DNA of 55,365 bases. It comes from a gamma proteobacterium SCGC AAA168-P09. GTDB lineage: Bacteria > Pseudomonadota > Gammaproteobacteria > Magnimaribacterales > D2472. Of the stretch, positions 36,606-46,064 are shown one piece after another; positions within the stretch are counted from its first letter, which is position 1; every line of letters begins with the position of its first letter. The DNA lies in the NCBI GenBank assembly GCA_000385055.1, contig ARRL01000003.1, positions 184,001 through 239,365 of the forward strand, given 5' to 3'. The translations under genes were made by a program, and so were the position numbers. The notes beneath the pieces are model-generated. The model was not told the DNA's origin. It worked only from the letters and a program-made list of their open reading frames with translations, and made no database searches.

Positions 36606-37082
36606 TTAAGCATTAAGAGCATTAATAATGCTGGATACTTCATCCTTTAAAATATTTTTATCGTCTTCGTTTAAAAAAGCCCCCACTTCAACATCTTCTC
36701 CTTTTGAACGAAAGCTAAGTTTTAATGATTTATTAATGTCTTTTGTTACCTGGAAGGAAGTGAACGTTCTGAATTCTTCCCAGCGATAATCAGCTTTATG
36801 AATTCCTTTCTCGATGGTCACCTTCTCTTGAGAAATATATATTTTTTCTTTTTTGCTACTCCATTTGAAGTTTAGATAAAAAGCAAAAATCAAAATGGAT
36901 ATTTCTAACCCTGCAAAAGGTAGAATTAAAGTTGCTCCAACAAAAAAAAATACAGTTGCTATACCAAGACATATAATCGCAATGCTCAGTATAAAAAATA
37001 TTCTATAATTACCAGTAAGCGAACTATTTGGTTGAATATGAATTGCGTACTTATCTTTGCTGATGTTTTGAACTGAAATCAA
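36606..37082 (-). CDS. DUF2244 membrane protein
   Basis: A 158-residue integral membrane protein with two adjacent hydrophobic helices (about 26-48 and 50-70) and a soluble C-terminal beta-rich part (KEKIYISQEKVTIEKG, then RWEEFRTF). The pattern fits DUF2244; function unknown. In other bacteria it lies near cytochrome oxidase genes, which are not seen here. Confidence 0.75.
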   Translation of the reverse strand: MISVQNISKDKYAIHIQPNSSLTGNYRIFFILSIAIICLGIATVFFFVGATLILPFAGLEISILIFAFYLNFKWSSKKEKIYISQEKVTIEKGIHKADYRWEEFRTFTSFQVTKDINKSLKLSFRSKGEDVEVGAFLNEDDKNILKDEVSSIINALNA

Positions 37083-37097
37083 GATACAATATATTTA

Positions 37098-37286
37098 ATG
37101 AAAAAAATTATTAATGAATATGCCAATTATACGGTGCCTTTTTATGGTCCTGTAGCCTTTGTTGTTAAAAAAAGCTAAGGGCTCATTGGTTTGGGATATG
37201 GATAATAAAAAAATATCGATTTTACTCTAGACACAGTCGTTACAAATTTAGATCATAGTAACGATGTACAGACTAAAATTATGTAA
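37098..37286 (+). pseudogene. argD: Decayed N-terminus of an acetylornithine-type class III aminotransferase
   Basis: The longest gene-poor gap (37083-37325) contains a broken coding remnant. From ATG 37098 one frame reads MKKIINEYANYTVPFYG then PVAFVVKK up to TAA 37176-37178. After one surplus A in the run at 37167-37173, the next frame reads KGSLVWDMDNKK. A further one-base loss near 37214 brings IDFTLDTVVTNLDHSND and ends at TAA 37284. Joined, these follow E. coli ArgD/AstC (YAPAEFIPVKGQGSRIWDQ then QGKEYVDFAGGIAV). About 60 of 400 codons remain; the rest is deleted. Two frameshifts plus truncation make a sequencing error unlikely as the sole cause. Confidence 0.78.
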
Positions 37287-37325
37287 ATATAATCAGATTT
37301 TTGCCAAGTCTTATAATTGAAGAAG

Positions 37326-39587
37326 TTATTCTTCAGACTCTGCAAGAATAGACTCAACCTCTTCGATCATATTATCAACTTTTCTATAACCCTGAGGTAG
37401 CATGTTCCCTCTCTTAGCCCTTGAAGAAATATAATTCTCTAAGTCTTTTAGTTTAAGAGTTAAAAACCTCTTTCCACTTTCTATTCTTAATGAGCTTGAA
37501 GGCGATATAAGTTGAGCATGAGCCATGTATTCTTCTTTTGCTAAAAATTTTGGAGTTGGGATATTAATAACCTTATTGCCTTTACCTTTTGGAAGAACTG
37601 GCAATTCATTAATCTCAAAAATTAATAATCTGCCTATATTTGATACAGCTGCTATATATACGTGATCTTCACGAACTCTTAGTGCCTTTAAGAGCTGGGC
37701 TTCGTTTGGTAGCTTCATAAAAGCTTTTCCAGACTTTTTATTTGAAACCATATTTTTGAATTCAGAAATATATCCATAGCCCGCTGTATTTATAATCATA
37801 TATTTATCATTATCATTTCCAATCAAAGTAGATATAAATTTAACTCCGGAATCAGCAGAAACCCTTCCAGAAATTGGATCTCCCATACCTCTCGCTGAAG
37901 GAAGAGAATGACTTGGTATTGAATAAGCTTTTCCGTTTGAGTCTAGAAAAACTGAAATTTGATTACTTTTACCCCTACAGTAATCTTGCAGCTTATCCTC
38001 ACCTCTATAAGACAAAGAACCAGGATCAATTTCATGGCCCTTCGCACTTCTAATCCAGCCAGCCTCTGATAAAACCACTGTAATTGATTCTGTTACTAGG
38101 GTTTCTTCTTCAGAGAAGACTTTAGCATCTGATGATTCTTGAATAGGTGATTTTCTTTCTTCTCCGAACTCGTCTTTTATTTCTAAGAGTTCTTTTTTAA
38201 TTAAGGTTTTTAATCTTGTTTTTGATTGAAGAATTTTTTCAATTTCATTTTGTTCCTCTAACAATGCGTTTCTTTCTTGCTCTAATTTAAGTTGTTCTAA
38301 TTTGGCAAGCTGCCTCAATCTAATCTCAAGAATTGCATTGGCCTGAATGTCCGATAGCTTAAAGGCTTTAATAATATCTTTTTTTGGCTCGTCTGATTCG
38401 CGAATAATTTTTATTACCTTATCTAGATCTAAGTAAACTATTAAAAGTCCTTCTAGAATATGAAGCCTATCATTTACTTGATCAAGTCTATGCTCAAGTT
38501 TTCTTGTAACTGTATTTTTTCTAAAGACAAGCCACTCTTTAAGCAGTTCAACTAATGAAAATACCTTTGGCCCACCATTCAAAGAAATCAGATTCATATT
38601 AGCTCTATAATTTTTTTGAAGATCAGTAGATGCAAATAAATGATTCATGACATCTTGTGCATTAACTCTATTTGATTTCAAAGTAATAACAAGACGAACA
38701 GGTTGTTGATGATCACCCTCATCTGCTAAATCTACAACCATAGGAATTTTCTTTTTAAGCATTTGATCTGCTATCTGTTCTAGTATTTTTGAGCCAGAAG
38801 CCTGGTAAGGTAAAGCATTTATAATGATCTCACTTTTCTCTTGCACCCAATGTGCTTGAGCCTTAAAACCGCCCCTACCAGTAGAATATATTTCTTCAAG
38901 CTCTTCAGGGCTTGCAATAATTGGAGATTCATTTGAAAAATCTGGTCCCTTAATAATTTTTGTAATATCTTTTAACTCAGCTTTAGAATTTTCAAGGATA
39001 TGAATAGTCGCATCTATAACTTCATTAATATTATGTGAAGGAATGTCAGTTGCCATACCAACAGCGATTCCTGATGTTCCGTTAAGAAGAATTGATGGGA
39101 GCTTTGAAGGGAATATCACCGGCTCAAGTAAAGAGCCATCAAAGTTGGGCTGCCAATCAACAGTACCTGATTTCAATTCAGATATTAGCAAGTCTGCAAA
39201 TTTAGTTAGTTTAGATTCTGTATACCTCATTGCAGCAAAAGACTTTGGATCGTCTTGCGAACCCCAGTTGCCTTGCCCATCAACCAAAGGATATTTAAAC
39301 GAAAAATTCTGTGCCATTAAGACCATAGCTTCGTAGGCAGCACTATCCCCATGAGGATGAAATTTACCAATAACATCACCAACTGTTCTGGCAGATTTTT
39401 TATATTTAGATCCTGCATCAAGACCTAACTCTGACATTGCATATAAAATTCTTCTTTGAACTGGTTTTAAGCCATCTCCTATATTTGGCAAAGCCCTATC
39501 TAAAATTACATACATTGCGTAATTTAAGTAGGATTCTTCTGCATACTGCTTAAGGCTTATTGAGTTTATTTGCTCTTTTTCTTTCAT
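37326..39587 (-). CDS. parC: DNA topoisomerase IV subunit A
   Basis: Cleavage-rejoining subunit of topoisomerase IV, which separates daughter chromosomes. The 753-residue protein has the catalytic Tyr122 (AAMRYTESK), the quinolone-pocket segment [13 protein letters not shown] with Ser82 and Glu86 in the sensitive state, and a shorter C-terminal domain with weaker beta-pinwheel repeats than GyrA. It follows parE by two bases (genes run leftward), and pairing with parE supports ParC rather than GyrA. Confidence 0.95.
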   Translation of the reverse strand: MKEKEQINSISLKQYAEESYLNYAMYVILDRALPNIGDGLKPVQRRILYAMSELGLDAGSKYKKSARTVGDVIGKFHPHGDSAAYEAMVLMAQNFSFKYPLVDGQGNWGSQDDPKSFAAMRYTESKLTKFADLLISELKSGTVDWQPNFDGSLLEPVIFPSKLPSILLNGTSGIAVGMATDIPSHNINEVIDATIHILENSKAELKDITKIIKGPDFSNESPIIASPEELEEIYSTGRGGFKAQAHWVQEKSEIIINALPYQASGSKILEQIADQMLKKKIPMVVDLADEGDHQQPVRLVITLKSNRVNAQDVMNHLFASTDLQKNYRANMNLISLNGGPKVFSLVELLKEWLVFRKNTVTRKLEHRLDQVNDRLHILEGLLIVYLDLDKVIKIIRESDEPKKDIIKAFKLSDIQANAILEIRLRQLAKLEQLKLEQERNALLEEQNEIEKILQSKTRLKTLIKKELLEIKDEFGEERKSPIQESSDAKVFSEEETLVTESITVVLSEAGWIRSAKGHEIDPGSLSYRGEDKLQDYCRGKSNQISVFLDSNGKAYSIPSHSLPSARGMGDPISGRVSADSGVKFISTLIGNDNDKYMIINTAGYGYISEFKNMVSNKKSGKAFMKLPNEAQLLKALRVREDHVYIAAVSNIGRLLIFEINELPVLPKGKGNKVINIPTPKFLAKEEYMAHAQLISPSSSLRIESGKRFLTLKLKDLENYISSRAKRGNMLPQGYRKVDNMIEEVESILAESEE

Positions 39588-39589
39588 AT

Positions 39590-41485
39590 TTATATTTTTG
39601 CTAAAGATCCTTTCTTTTCAAGCCACTCTTTTCTTGCTGAGGCGTTCTTTTTTGATAAAAGTAAGTCCATCATAGAGTTAGCATTATCACTAGAACTTAT
39701 TGATAACTGAACAAGCTGTCTGGTTGCTGGATCCATAACAGTTTCTCTTAATTGAGACGGGTTCATTTCTCCAAGTCCCTTAAATCTTTGAATATTAATT
39801 TTTGGCTTGCCTTTTTTTCCTTTGAAGCTGGAAACTATTTCTTCTCTTTGAGCATCATCTAAAGCATATAAAACATCTTTTCCACAATCTATCCTATAAA
39901 GCGGAGGCATGGATATATAAATTCTTCCCTCTTGAACTAATGACTTATAGTGTCTTAGAAAAAGTGCACATAATAAAGTAGCTATATGAAGCCCGTCTGA
40001 ATCAGCATCAGCTAGAATACAAATCTTTCCATATCTTAACGAAGATATATCACTATTGCCTGGAAGAACTCCAATGGCTGTAGACAGATTTTTTATTTCT
40101 TGAGATTTAATAATCTCAGAGCTTTCTAAATCCCAAGTATTTAATATTTTTCCTCTCAGGGGCATGATTGCCTGAAAAGATCTTTCCCTAGCTTGTTTTG
40201 CAGAGCCTCCAGCAGAGTCTCCTTCAACAAGAAATATCTCAGTTTCATTTAAATCCTGACTGTTACAATCTGAAAGCTTGCCCGGCAAAGCTGGGCCTTT
40301 AAAAGTCTTTTTTCTTTCAACAATATTAGATACTTTAGCTCTTGTTTGAGCTGAGATAATGGCAAGCTCTGCAATCTTCTCACCCTCTTCTGTATGGGTA
40401 TTGAGCCATATACTAAAGGTATCTTTAGTGGTGTTTGATACAAATGTCATATGATCTTTTGAATCAAGCCTCTCCTTAGTTTGGCCAGCAAATTGAGGAT
40501 TCTGAAGTTTTGACGAAACTATAAAAATTGCATTATTAATAACATCATCTGCATTAATCTTTAAGCCTTTTGGTAATAAATTTCTGTAATCACAAAATTC
40601 TTTAATAGAATCTAGTAGACCAGATTTAAATCCATTTAGATGAGAACCACCTTGGACGGTAGGAATGAGATTAACATATGTTTCATCTAATTTATTTTTT
40701 GGAGGCCTTTGAGACCAGTTAATTGCAAATTCTAACTCTTGAACATCACCTTGCTTAGAGCATGTTATTGATTCTTCTAAGACCAGTTCTGATCCTTCAG
40801 CAGATTCAACTAGATAACTTTTCAGGCCATCTTCAAAATACCATTTTTCTTTATCGTTTGATTTTTTTTCATTGCTGAACTCTATTGTTAGTCCTGGACA
40901 TAGAACCGCTTTAGCTTTTAAGAGATGTTTTAGTGCTTTGACTTGAATCTCAATATTCTCAAAATAATCTGGATTTGGTTTAAAAGTGATTGAGGTTCCA
41001 GTATTTCTTAAACCAACTTCACCAATTTCCTTAAGTTCACTAACTTTATCTCCATTACTAAAGATGATTTGATGTTCTTTGGAATCTCTTTTAACTCTTA
41101 CTTCAAGATTTTCAGATAAAGCATTAACAACAGAAACACCAACACCATGAAGGCCGCCTGAAAAATTATAGTCATCGCCAGAAAATTTTGCTCCAGCATG
41201 CAATTTACATAGAATTAGTTCAACACCACTAACTTTATGCTCAGGATGAATATCTACCGGCATGCCTCTTCCATTATCAGTTACTTTTATACTGCCATCT
41301 TTTTGAAGGGTTATTTTTATATTAGAACAGTATCCAGACAAAGCTTCATCAACTGAGTTATCTAGAACTTCTTGTATTAAATGATTGGGATTGGATGTGT
41401 CTGTATACATCCCAGGCCTCTTTCTTACAGGGTCTAGTCCTGATAAAACCTCGATTGCTTCTGCGTCATATGAATTTTTAGTCAA
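39590..41485 (-). CDS. parE: DNA topoisomerase IV subunit B
   Basis: ATPase subunit of topoisomerase IV. The 631-residue protein has the GHKL ATP site ([41 protein letters not shown]), the transducer domain, and the TOPRIM segment with [20 protein letters not shown] (in part), [11 protein letters not shown] and the terminal [13 protein letters not shown]. Length fits ParE and lacks the long GyrB insertion. First gene of the parE-parC unit; divergent from the TolC-family gene across 126 bases. Confidence 0.95.
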   Translation of the reverse strand: MTKNSYDAEAIEVLSGLDPVRKRPGMYTDTSNPNHLIQEVLDNSVDEALSGYCSNIKITLQKDGSIKVTDNGRGMPVDIHPEHKVSGVELILCKLHAGAKFSGDDYNFSGGLHGVGVSVVNALSENLEVRVKRDSKEHQIIFSNGDKVSELKEIGEVGLRNTGTSITFKPNPDYFENIEIQVKALKHLLKAKAVLCPGLTIEFSNEKKSNDKEKWYFEDGLKSYLVESAEGSELVLEESITCSKQGDVQELEFAINWSQRPPKNKLDETYVNLIPTVQGGSHLNGFKSGLLDSIKEFCDYRNLLPKGLKINADDVINNAIFIVSSKLQNPQFAGQTKERLDSKDHMTFVSNTTKDTFSIWLNTHTEEGEKIAELAIISAQTRAKVSNIVERKKTFKGPALPGKLSDCNSQDLNETEIFLVEGDSAGGSAKQARERSFQAIMPLRGKILNTWDLESSEIIKSQEIKNLSTAIGVLPGNSDISSLRYGKICILADADSDGLHIATLLCALFLRHYKSLVQEGRIYISMPPLYRIDCGKDVLYALDDAQREEIVSSFKGKKGKPKINIQRFKGLGEMNPSQLRETVMDPATRQLVQLSISSSDNANSMMDLLLSKKNASARKEWLEKKGSLAKI

Positions 41486-41574
41486 TTTAAGAAGCCTTTA
41501 ATATTGATTGAACTTATGAGACTTATTCTACTCTAAGAAATATTAAAAAAATTATAAAATAAAAAAAAAATACA

Positions 41575-41595
41575 AATGTTTACACTGCAAACATT
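41575..41595. promoter_or_regulatory. TetR-type operator, copy 3 (before the TolC-family gene)
   Basis: A 21-base palindrome with arms AATGTTT and AAACATT and centre ACACTGC. It agrees at 19 of 21 positions with the reverse complement of the distal RND operator at 8927-8947, including the whole ACACTGC core, although the two loci are 33 kb apart. It ends 17 bases before the ATG at 41612. Probably bound by the TetR protein encoded at 8969. Confidence 0.72.
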
Positions 41596-41611
41596 AATAT
41601 TGAGTTAAAAT

Positions 41612-42949
41612 ATGGAAATGAACAATTTTAAGAAGCAACTTTTTTTAGTATTTTTAATATCTTTTGGTCTGCAATCAGAAAATTTATTGGAGATCTATAA
41701 CGAAGCATTAGAAAATGATCCAACTTTTAAAGCAGCAGAGTATTCATATCTTGCTGATAAAGAAATTGTAGTGCAAGGCAGATCTGCCCTTCTTCCAAGT
41801 CTAACATTGAGCGGGTCAACTAACTGGAATGAATACTATCAAGATAAGCAACTTCAGCAAGAATATAATTCATTCTCTAGCTCAGCTAGGTTATCGCAAC
41901 CCTTTTTTAGATTAGATTCATGGTTTCAATACAAACAATCAAAATCACTTACAAATGCAGCTGAAGCAGAATTTGCTTTTGAGCAACAAAACCTTTTGGT
42001 TAGAACTGCAGAGTTATATTTTGGAGTCTTAAGAGCTATAGATAATTTAAATGCTGCAATATCTGAAGAAAAAGCTATCAAGAAACAACTTGATCAAGCA
42101 CAGCAAAGATTTGAAGTTGGGCTGTCTGCAATTACAGGTGTTCAAGAGGCTCAGCTTGCATATGATTTAAGTAAAGCTTCTAGAATAAGTATTGAAGGTA
42201 AGCTATATTCTGCTCGCGAGGCTTTAAATGCTCTTATTGGTAGAGAGATTTTTAGTCTAGATGAATTGGGAGAAGGATTGCTTGTTGAAGTTCCAACACC
42301 CACATCAAAAGAACAATGGGTAGATTTAGCTCTAGAAAATAACTATCAACTTAAAGCAGCCTATCTTAGAAAAGATGCAGCAAGAAATAATGCAAGAAGC
42401 TCTGCTTCAAATCATCTACCCAAAATTGATATTGTTGGTTCAAAGTCAGAATCTGAAACAAATCAATTTAACTACGAAGGATTTAATATTAATGGTCAGG
42501 GTATTCCTGTTCCAGAGATAACAGGTAGAAGCAACTTTGCAATTCAATTTAGCATGCCAATTTTTCAAGGTGGTGCAGTTAACTCTCAAAGAAAACAGGC
42601 ATATGCAGAATATGAAAGAATGAATGAAAATACCCTCTTTACTCAGAGACGAATTATTCAAGAGGTTAGATCTGAATTTTCAAATGTTCTAACACTTGTT
42701 GCCAATGTGACTGCACAAAAACAAGCAGTTGTTTCAGCAACTAGTGCTTTGGAGGCAACTCAAGTCGGTTATAAAGTTGGTACAAGAAATATTGTTGACC
42801 TATTACAAGCTGAAAAAAATCTTTACAGTGCTGAAAAAAACCTAGCAAATGCAAAATATGATTACATTTTATCTACTCTTAAATTAACTTTAGCATCAGG
42901 AACAATTACTCCCGGTGATCTTGTTAAAATTAACAGCTTATTAAAATAA
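41612..42949 (+). CDS. tolC: TolC-family outer-membrane efflux channel
   Basis: Outer-membrane channel of tripartite exporters and type I secretion. The 445-residue protein has a signal peptide (about 1-23), then ENLLEIYNEALENDPTFKAA, the first OEP repeat with ALLPSLTLSGS, and a second repeat with SNHLPKIDIVGSKS, both with long coiled-coil helices. The C-terminus has YKVGTRNIVDLLQAEKNLY. Starts at 41612 or 41618 are both possible. It is monocistronic or coupled to mutM, six bases on. The operator at 41575 ties it to the RND/adaptor/TetR locus, which lacks its own channel gene. Confidence 0.92.
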   Translation: MEMNNFKKQLFLVFLISFGLQSENLLEIYNEALENDPTFKAAEYSYLADKEIVVQGRSALLPSLTLSGSTNWNEYYQDKQLQQEYNSFSSSARLSQPFFRLDSWFQYKQSKSLTNAAEAEFAFEQQNLLVRTAELYFGVLRAIDNLNAAISEEKAIKKQLDQAQQRFEVGLSAITGVQEAQLAYDLSKASRISIEGKLYSAREALNALIGREIFSLDELGEGLLVEVPTPTSKEQWVDLALENNYQLKAAYLRKDAARNNARSSASNHLPKIDIVGSKSESETNQFNYEGFNINGQGIPVPEITGRSNFAIQFSMPIFQGGAVNSQRKQAYAEYERMNENTLFTQRRIIQEVRSEFSNVLTLVANVTAQKQAVVSATSALEATQVGYKVGTRNIVDLLQAEKNLYSAEKNLANAKYDYILSTLKLTLASGTITPGDLVKINSLLK

Positions 42950-42955
42950 TATCCT

Positions 42956-43765
42956 ATGCCCGAACTTCCAGAGGTTGAGACAACCATCAGGGCAATTAAA
43001 AAATTTAAAAATCAACGCCTGGTAAATATCAATATTTATAATAGAAATTTAAGATGGGAAGTCGATAAAAATCTTGAAGAAGATTCAAAAAATCAAATAG
43101 TCAGAGATCTTCGAAGAAGAGCCAAATATATAATATTTGAATTAGATAAGTGTTCGCTTATTTTACATTTAGGTATGTCTGGCAGCCTAAGGATAGCTGG
43201 TAAAAATGAAAATTTTTTTATTAAGCATGACCACATAGAATTTCTTTTTGAGAATGAAAAAATTATATACAACGACCCAAGAAGGTTTGGCTCAATTCAT
43301 CTCACAAAAAATATTGACAAGCATAGATTAATAAATCATCTTGGCCCCGAACCTTTATCGAAAGATTTTAATTCAGAGTATCTTTATAACTTGTGCTTAA
43401 AATCAAAAACAAATATTAAGACTCTTCTAATGAATCAAAAAAATGTTGTTGGTATTGGCAATATATATGCATCTGAAATACTTTATCTTGCAAAGATTTG
43501 TCCTTTCAAAAATTCTTTTGAATTAACACTTAAAGATTGTGAAAAAATCGTAAGGGCATCAAAAAAAATCTTAAATGCAGCCATTAGGGTAGGCGGCACA
43601 ACTCTAAAAGATTTTTACTCTGCTGATGGAAGCCCTGGTTATTTCAAATTTAAACTAAATGTATATGGCAGAGAGGGTTTGCGTTGTAAAAATTGCAAAG
43701 AAAAAATTGTAAGGGAAAACATCAACAAAAGAGCAACTTTTTCTTGCCCCTCATGTCAAAGTTAA
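42956..43765 (+). CDS. mutM: Formamidopyrimidine-DNA glycosylase
   Basis: Removes 8-oxoguanine and formamidopyrimidines and cuts the strand. The 269-residue protein begins PELPEVETTIR, with the catalytic N-terminal proline and Glu3, has the H2TH segment NQKNVVGIGNIYASEIL, and ends in a zinc finger CKNC ... CPSC with RATFSCPSCQ. Follows the TolC gene by six bases and is convergent with coaD, overlapping by four. Confidence 0.95.
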   Translation: MPELPEVETTIRAIKKFKNQRLVNINIYNRNLRWEVDKNLEEDSKNQIVRDLRRRAKYIIFELDKCSLILHLGMSGSLRIAGKNENFFIKHDHIEFLFENEKIIYNDPRRFGSIHLTKNIDKHRLINHLGPEPLSKDFNSEYLYNLCLKSKTNIKTLLMNQKNVVGIGNIYASEILYLAKICPFKNSFELTLKDCEKIVRASKKILNAAIRVGGTTLKDFYSADGSPGYFKFKLNVYGREGLRCKNCKEKIVRENINKRATFSCPSCQS

Positions 43766-44244
43766 GTTTCTTGCTTTGCCCGAAGAGCCTGCTCTACTTT
43801 TGGATGAACAAATTTAGAAATATCTCCTTTTAAATCAGATATTTCTTTAATCAAGCTTGATGAAACATATATAAGGCTTTCCTTAGGTGTTAAAAATATA
43901 CTTTCAATATCTGGAGCTAAGGATCTATTCATGGTGGCAAGCTGAAATTCATACTCAAAATCAGAAACCGCCCTTAATCCTCTAATAATGGCGCAAGCAT
44001 TATAATCTTTAGCCAAATCTACAGTTAGCTTTCTGGGGAATCCAACCACTTCAACTTTTTCATTATCATCATATATTGAAGAAGCAAGATTAATCCTCTC
44101 CTCTAAAGAAAACATTGGATTTTTTGACTCACTCTTTGCTATAGCAACTACAACCTTATCGAATAGACCACAACCTCTATCTATGATGTCCATGTGGCCA
44201 TGAGTAATGGGATCGAATGAACCTGGGTATATTGCTACTCTCAT
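43762..44244 (-). CDS. coaD: Phosphopantetheine adenylyltransferase
   Basis: Fourth step of coenzyme A synthesis. The 160-residue protein has the nucleotidyltransferase start IYPGSFDPITHGHMDII with the HxGH-type motif, IRGLRAVSDFEYEFQLATMN (in part), and the C-terminal YVSSSLIKEIS. Next to mutM as in E. coli. It reads leftward and its start is followed upstream by a 187-base region before proteorhodopsin. Confidence 0.96.
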   Translation of the reverse strand: MRVAIYPGSFDPITHGHMDIIDRGCGLFDKVVVAIAKSESKNPMFSLEERINLASSIYDDNEKVEVVGFPRKLTVDLAKDYNACAIIRGLRAVSDFEYEFQLATMNRSLAPDIESIFLTPKESLIYVSSSLIKEISDLKGDISKFVHPKVEQALRAKQET

Positions 44245-44256
44245 TAATAAATCATA

Positions 44257-44373
44257 CTAAACATTAATTTTTAAGCAACAGTAAATCACAAACATCAACA
44301 TGCTAATAATTGCAAGAATACTAGAAAATAAAGTTTTTTTAAATTTGATACTAGTTAATTTTTTAGATATCAT
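44257..44373 (-). CDS. Possible 38-residue single-span membrane peptide
   Basis: A short open frame opposite the proteorhodopsin leader: a basic N-terminus (MISKKLTSIKFKK) followed by one hydrophobic helix (about residues 14-33) and a stop. The layout is that of a small inner-membrane protein and it is in line with coaD, 13 bases downstream. There is only a weak GAAGA upstream and no homologue that I recognise; it may be chance in AT-rich DNA, and its start overlaps the predicted proteorhodopsin -10 box. Confidence 0.25.
   Translation of the reverse strand: MISKKLTSIKFKKTLFSSILAIISMLMFVIYCCLKINV
44345..44373 (+). promoter_or_regulatory. Predicted proteorhodopsin promoter
   Basis: TTGATA (44345-44350) and TATCAT (44368-44373) with a 17-base spacer form a fair sigma70-type promoter, placing the transcript start about 50 bases before the ATG. 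A strong AGGAG ribosome site lies at 44421-44425, six bases from the start codon, better than most in this window, in keeping with high expression. Confidence 0.5.
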
Positions 44374-44431
44374 TAAGTCTTCATATAACGGGGGAGTAAA
44401 TTATTACTCAAAAAATAAATAGGAGTTTAAT

Positions 44432-45181
44432 ATGAAATTTTTATTAATCTTAGGTAGTGTTATTGCGCTTCCTTCATTTGCAGCTGGTGGCGGCGACCTT
44501 GATGCTAGTGATTACACTGGTGTTAGTTTTTGGTTAGTGACTGCAGCTCTTTTGGCTTCAACTGTATTTTTCTTTATTGAAAGAGATAGAGTTGCTGCTA
44601 AGTGGAAGACATCTTTAACAGTATCTGGTTTAGTTACTGGTATTGCTTTCTGGCATTACATGTACATGAGAGGTGTTTGGGTTGAAACTGGTGAATCACC
44701 AACTGTATTCAGATATATTGACTGGCTACTTACAGTGCCTTTATTAATATGTGAGTTTTATCTGATTCTTGCAGCTGCAACTAATGTTGCTGGTTCTTTA
44801 TTTAAAAAGCTTTTAGTTGGTTCTCTTGTAATGCTTGTATTTGGTTATATGGGTGAAGCAGGAATTATGGCAGCTTGGCCAGCATTCATTGTAGGGTGTT
44901 TAGCTTGGTTCTATATGATTTATGAGCTGTGGGCTGGAGAAGGAAAATCTGCATGTAATACTGCAAGTCCAGCTGTTCAATCAGCATACAACACAATGAT
45001 GTATATTATTATCATTGGTTGGGCTATTTATCCTCTTGGGTACTTTACTGGTTACCTAATGGGTGACGGCGGATCAGCCTTAAACTTAAACCTAATTTAT
45101 AACCTTGCTGACTTTGTTAACAAGATTCTATTTGGTCTAATCATATGGCATGTTGCTGTGAAAGAATCATCTAACGCTTAA
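44432..45181 (+). CDS. Proteorhodopsin, green-absorbing light-driven proton pump
   Basis: Seven-helix retinal protein that pumps protons outward. The 249 residues include a signal peptide (about 1-18, ending FAAGGG), His75, the Schiff-base proton acceptor Asp97 (RYIDWLLTVP), Leu105, the proton donor Glu108 (ICEFYLIL) and the retinal lysine Lys231 (NLADFVNKILFG). Asp97/Glu108 define a proton pump and Leu105 the green-tuned form. From memory it differs at only a handful of positions from the original SAR86 protein, for example Ser15, Val84 and His240 (approximate). It is a single-gene unit with its own promoter and a strong terminator. Retinal synthesis genes are not in the window. Confidence 0.98.
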   Translation: MKFLLILGSVIALPSFAAGGGDLDASDYTGVSFWLVTAALLASTVFFFIERDRVAAKWKTSLTVSGLVTGIAFWHYMYMRGVWVETGESPTVFRYIDWLLTVPLLICEFYLILAAATNVAGSLFKKLLVGSLVMLVFGYMGEAGIMAAWPAFIVGCLAWFYMIYELWAGEGKSACNTASPAVQSAYNTMMYIIIIGWAIYPLGYFTGYLMGDGGSALNLNLIYNLADFVNKILFGLIIWHVAVKESSNA

Positions 45182-45200
45182 GTTAAATATTCTTAAAATT

Positions 45201-45227
45201 AAAACCCGGTCTAGGCCGGGTTTTTTT
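45201..45227. terminator. Rho-independent terminator of proteorhodopsin (bidirectional)
   Basis: Inverted repeat AAAACCCGG / CCGGGTTTT with a six-base TCTAGG loop, then a run of T. The complement also ends in a T-rich run, so the convergent SDR gene can use it. It is the strongest GC-rich hairpin in the window. Confidence 0.92.
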
Positions 45228-45242
45228 ATGTAATTGATATAG

Positions 45243-45959
45243 TTATGGGGATATCACTTCACCATCCCAGGCAATAAGATTGCCGGATGAGGATGTATCT
45301 GCACTTTCAATAACTTTTGACATCATATCAACACTAAAATCAGGAGAAAATAGCTTATCTTTTGATATATTTTTCTTAAATGGTTCGCTAAATTTACTTT
45401 CAACCGTCCCAGGCTGAAGAGCTAAAATAATTGCATTTGGATTTGATCTTTTCATTTCAATACTAAAGTTTTTGACAATCTGATTTAAGGCGCTTTTACT
45501 TGATCTGTATGAATACCAGCCGCCAACCTTATTATCAGAAATGCTGCCTACTCTCGCGCTAAGAAAAGCCATGACACTTTTATTTTCCTTATTTAACAAA
45601 GGTAAAAAATATTTACCTACTAAAGTCGGTCCAATTGTATTAACGCTATAAACTTTACTTAGGGTTTCGTAGTTTAAATCTTTAATACTTTTTTCTGGCC
45701 CAAAGCTTTCAGTATGCAAAACTCCACTTGCAATAATGACTCTATCTAAATAACAACCCTCAAGATAGCTTGCAGCTTTTTGAATACTATCTTGGCTTTC
45801 TAAATCAATTTCAAAACTAGAAACTTTTTCTGATACATGATCAGTAGCATTTCTTGAGAATGTAAATATATTTTCTACAGAGCTATCTTTTACATAACGT
45901 TCAACAAATGCATTACCTATTGCACCACTTGAACCAATTATTGCTATATTTTTTGACAT
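45243..45959 (-). CDS. Short-chain dehydrogenase/reductase (C-factor-like)
   Basis: A 238-residue NAD(P)-dependent SDR. The cofactor motif is GSSGAIG (9-15), and the catalytic Tyr and Lys lie in YSYRSSKSALN, with a preceding serine segment AFLSARVGSISD. The overall pattern (IIASGVLHTE, ALQPGTVESKFSEPF) resembles CsgA/C-factor-type SDRs. Substrate unknown. It is convergent with proteorhodopsin and divergent from the acyl-CoA dehydrogenase. Confidence 0.87.
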   Translation of the reverse strand: MSKNIAIIGSSGAIGNAFVERYVKDSSVENIFTFSRNATDHVSEKVSSFEIDLESQDSIQKAASYLEGCYLDRVIIASGVLHTESFGPEKSIKDLNYETLSKVYSVNTIGPTLVGKYFLPLLNKENKSVMAFLSARVGSISDNKVGGWYSYRSSKSALNQIVKNFSIEMKRSNPNAIILALQPGTVESKFSEPFKKNISKDKLFSPDFSVDMMSKVIESADTSSSGNLIAWDGEVISP

Positions 45960-46064
45960 TTAAGTTTGTTTAACAGTTATTAAGAAAGGCTTGATGAAAA
46001 TTATATATATAAAGAAGTTCTATATGAAGTTAAACTTTATGCAAAGTATATTGAGGAAGATGCT

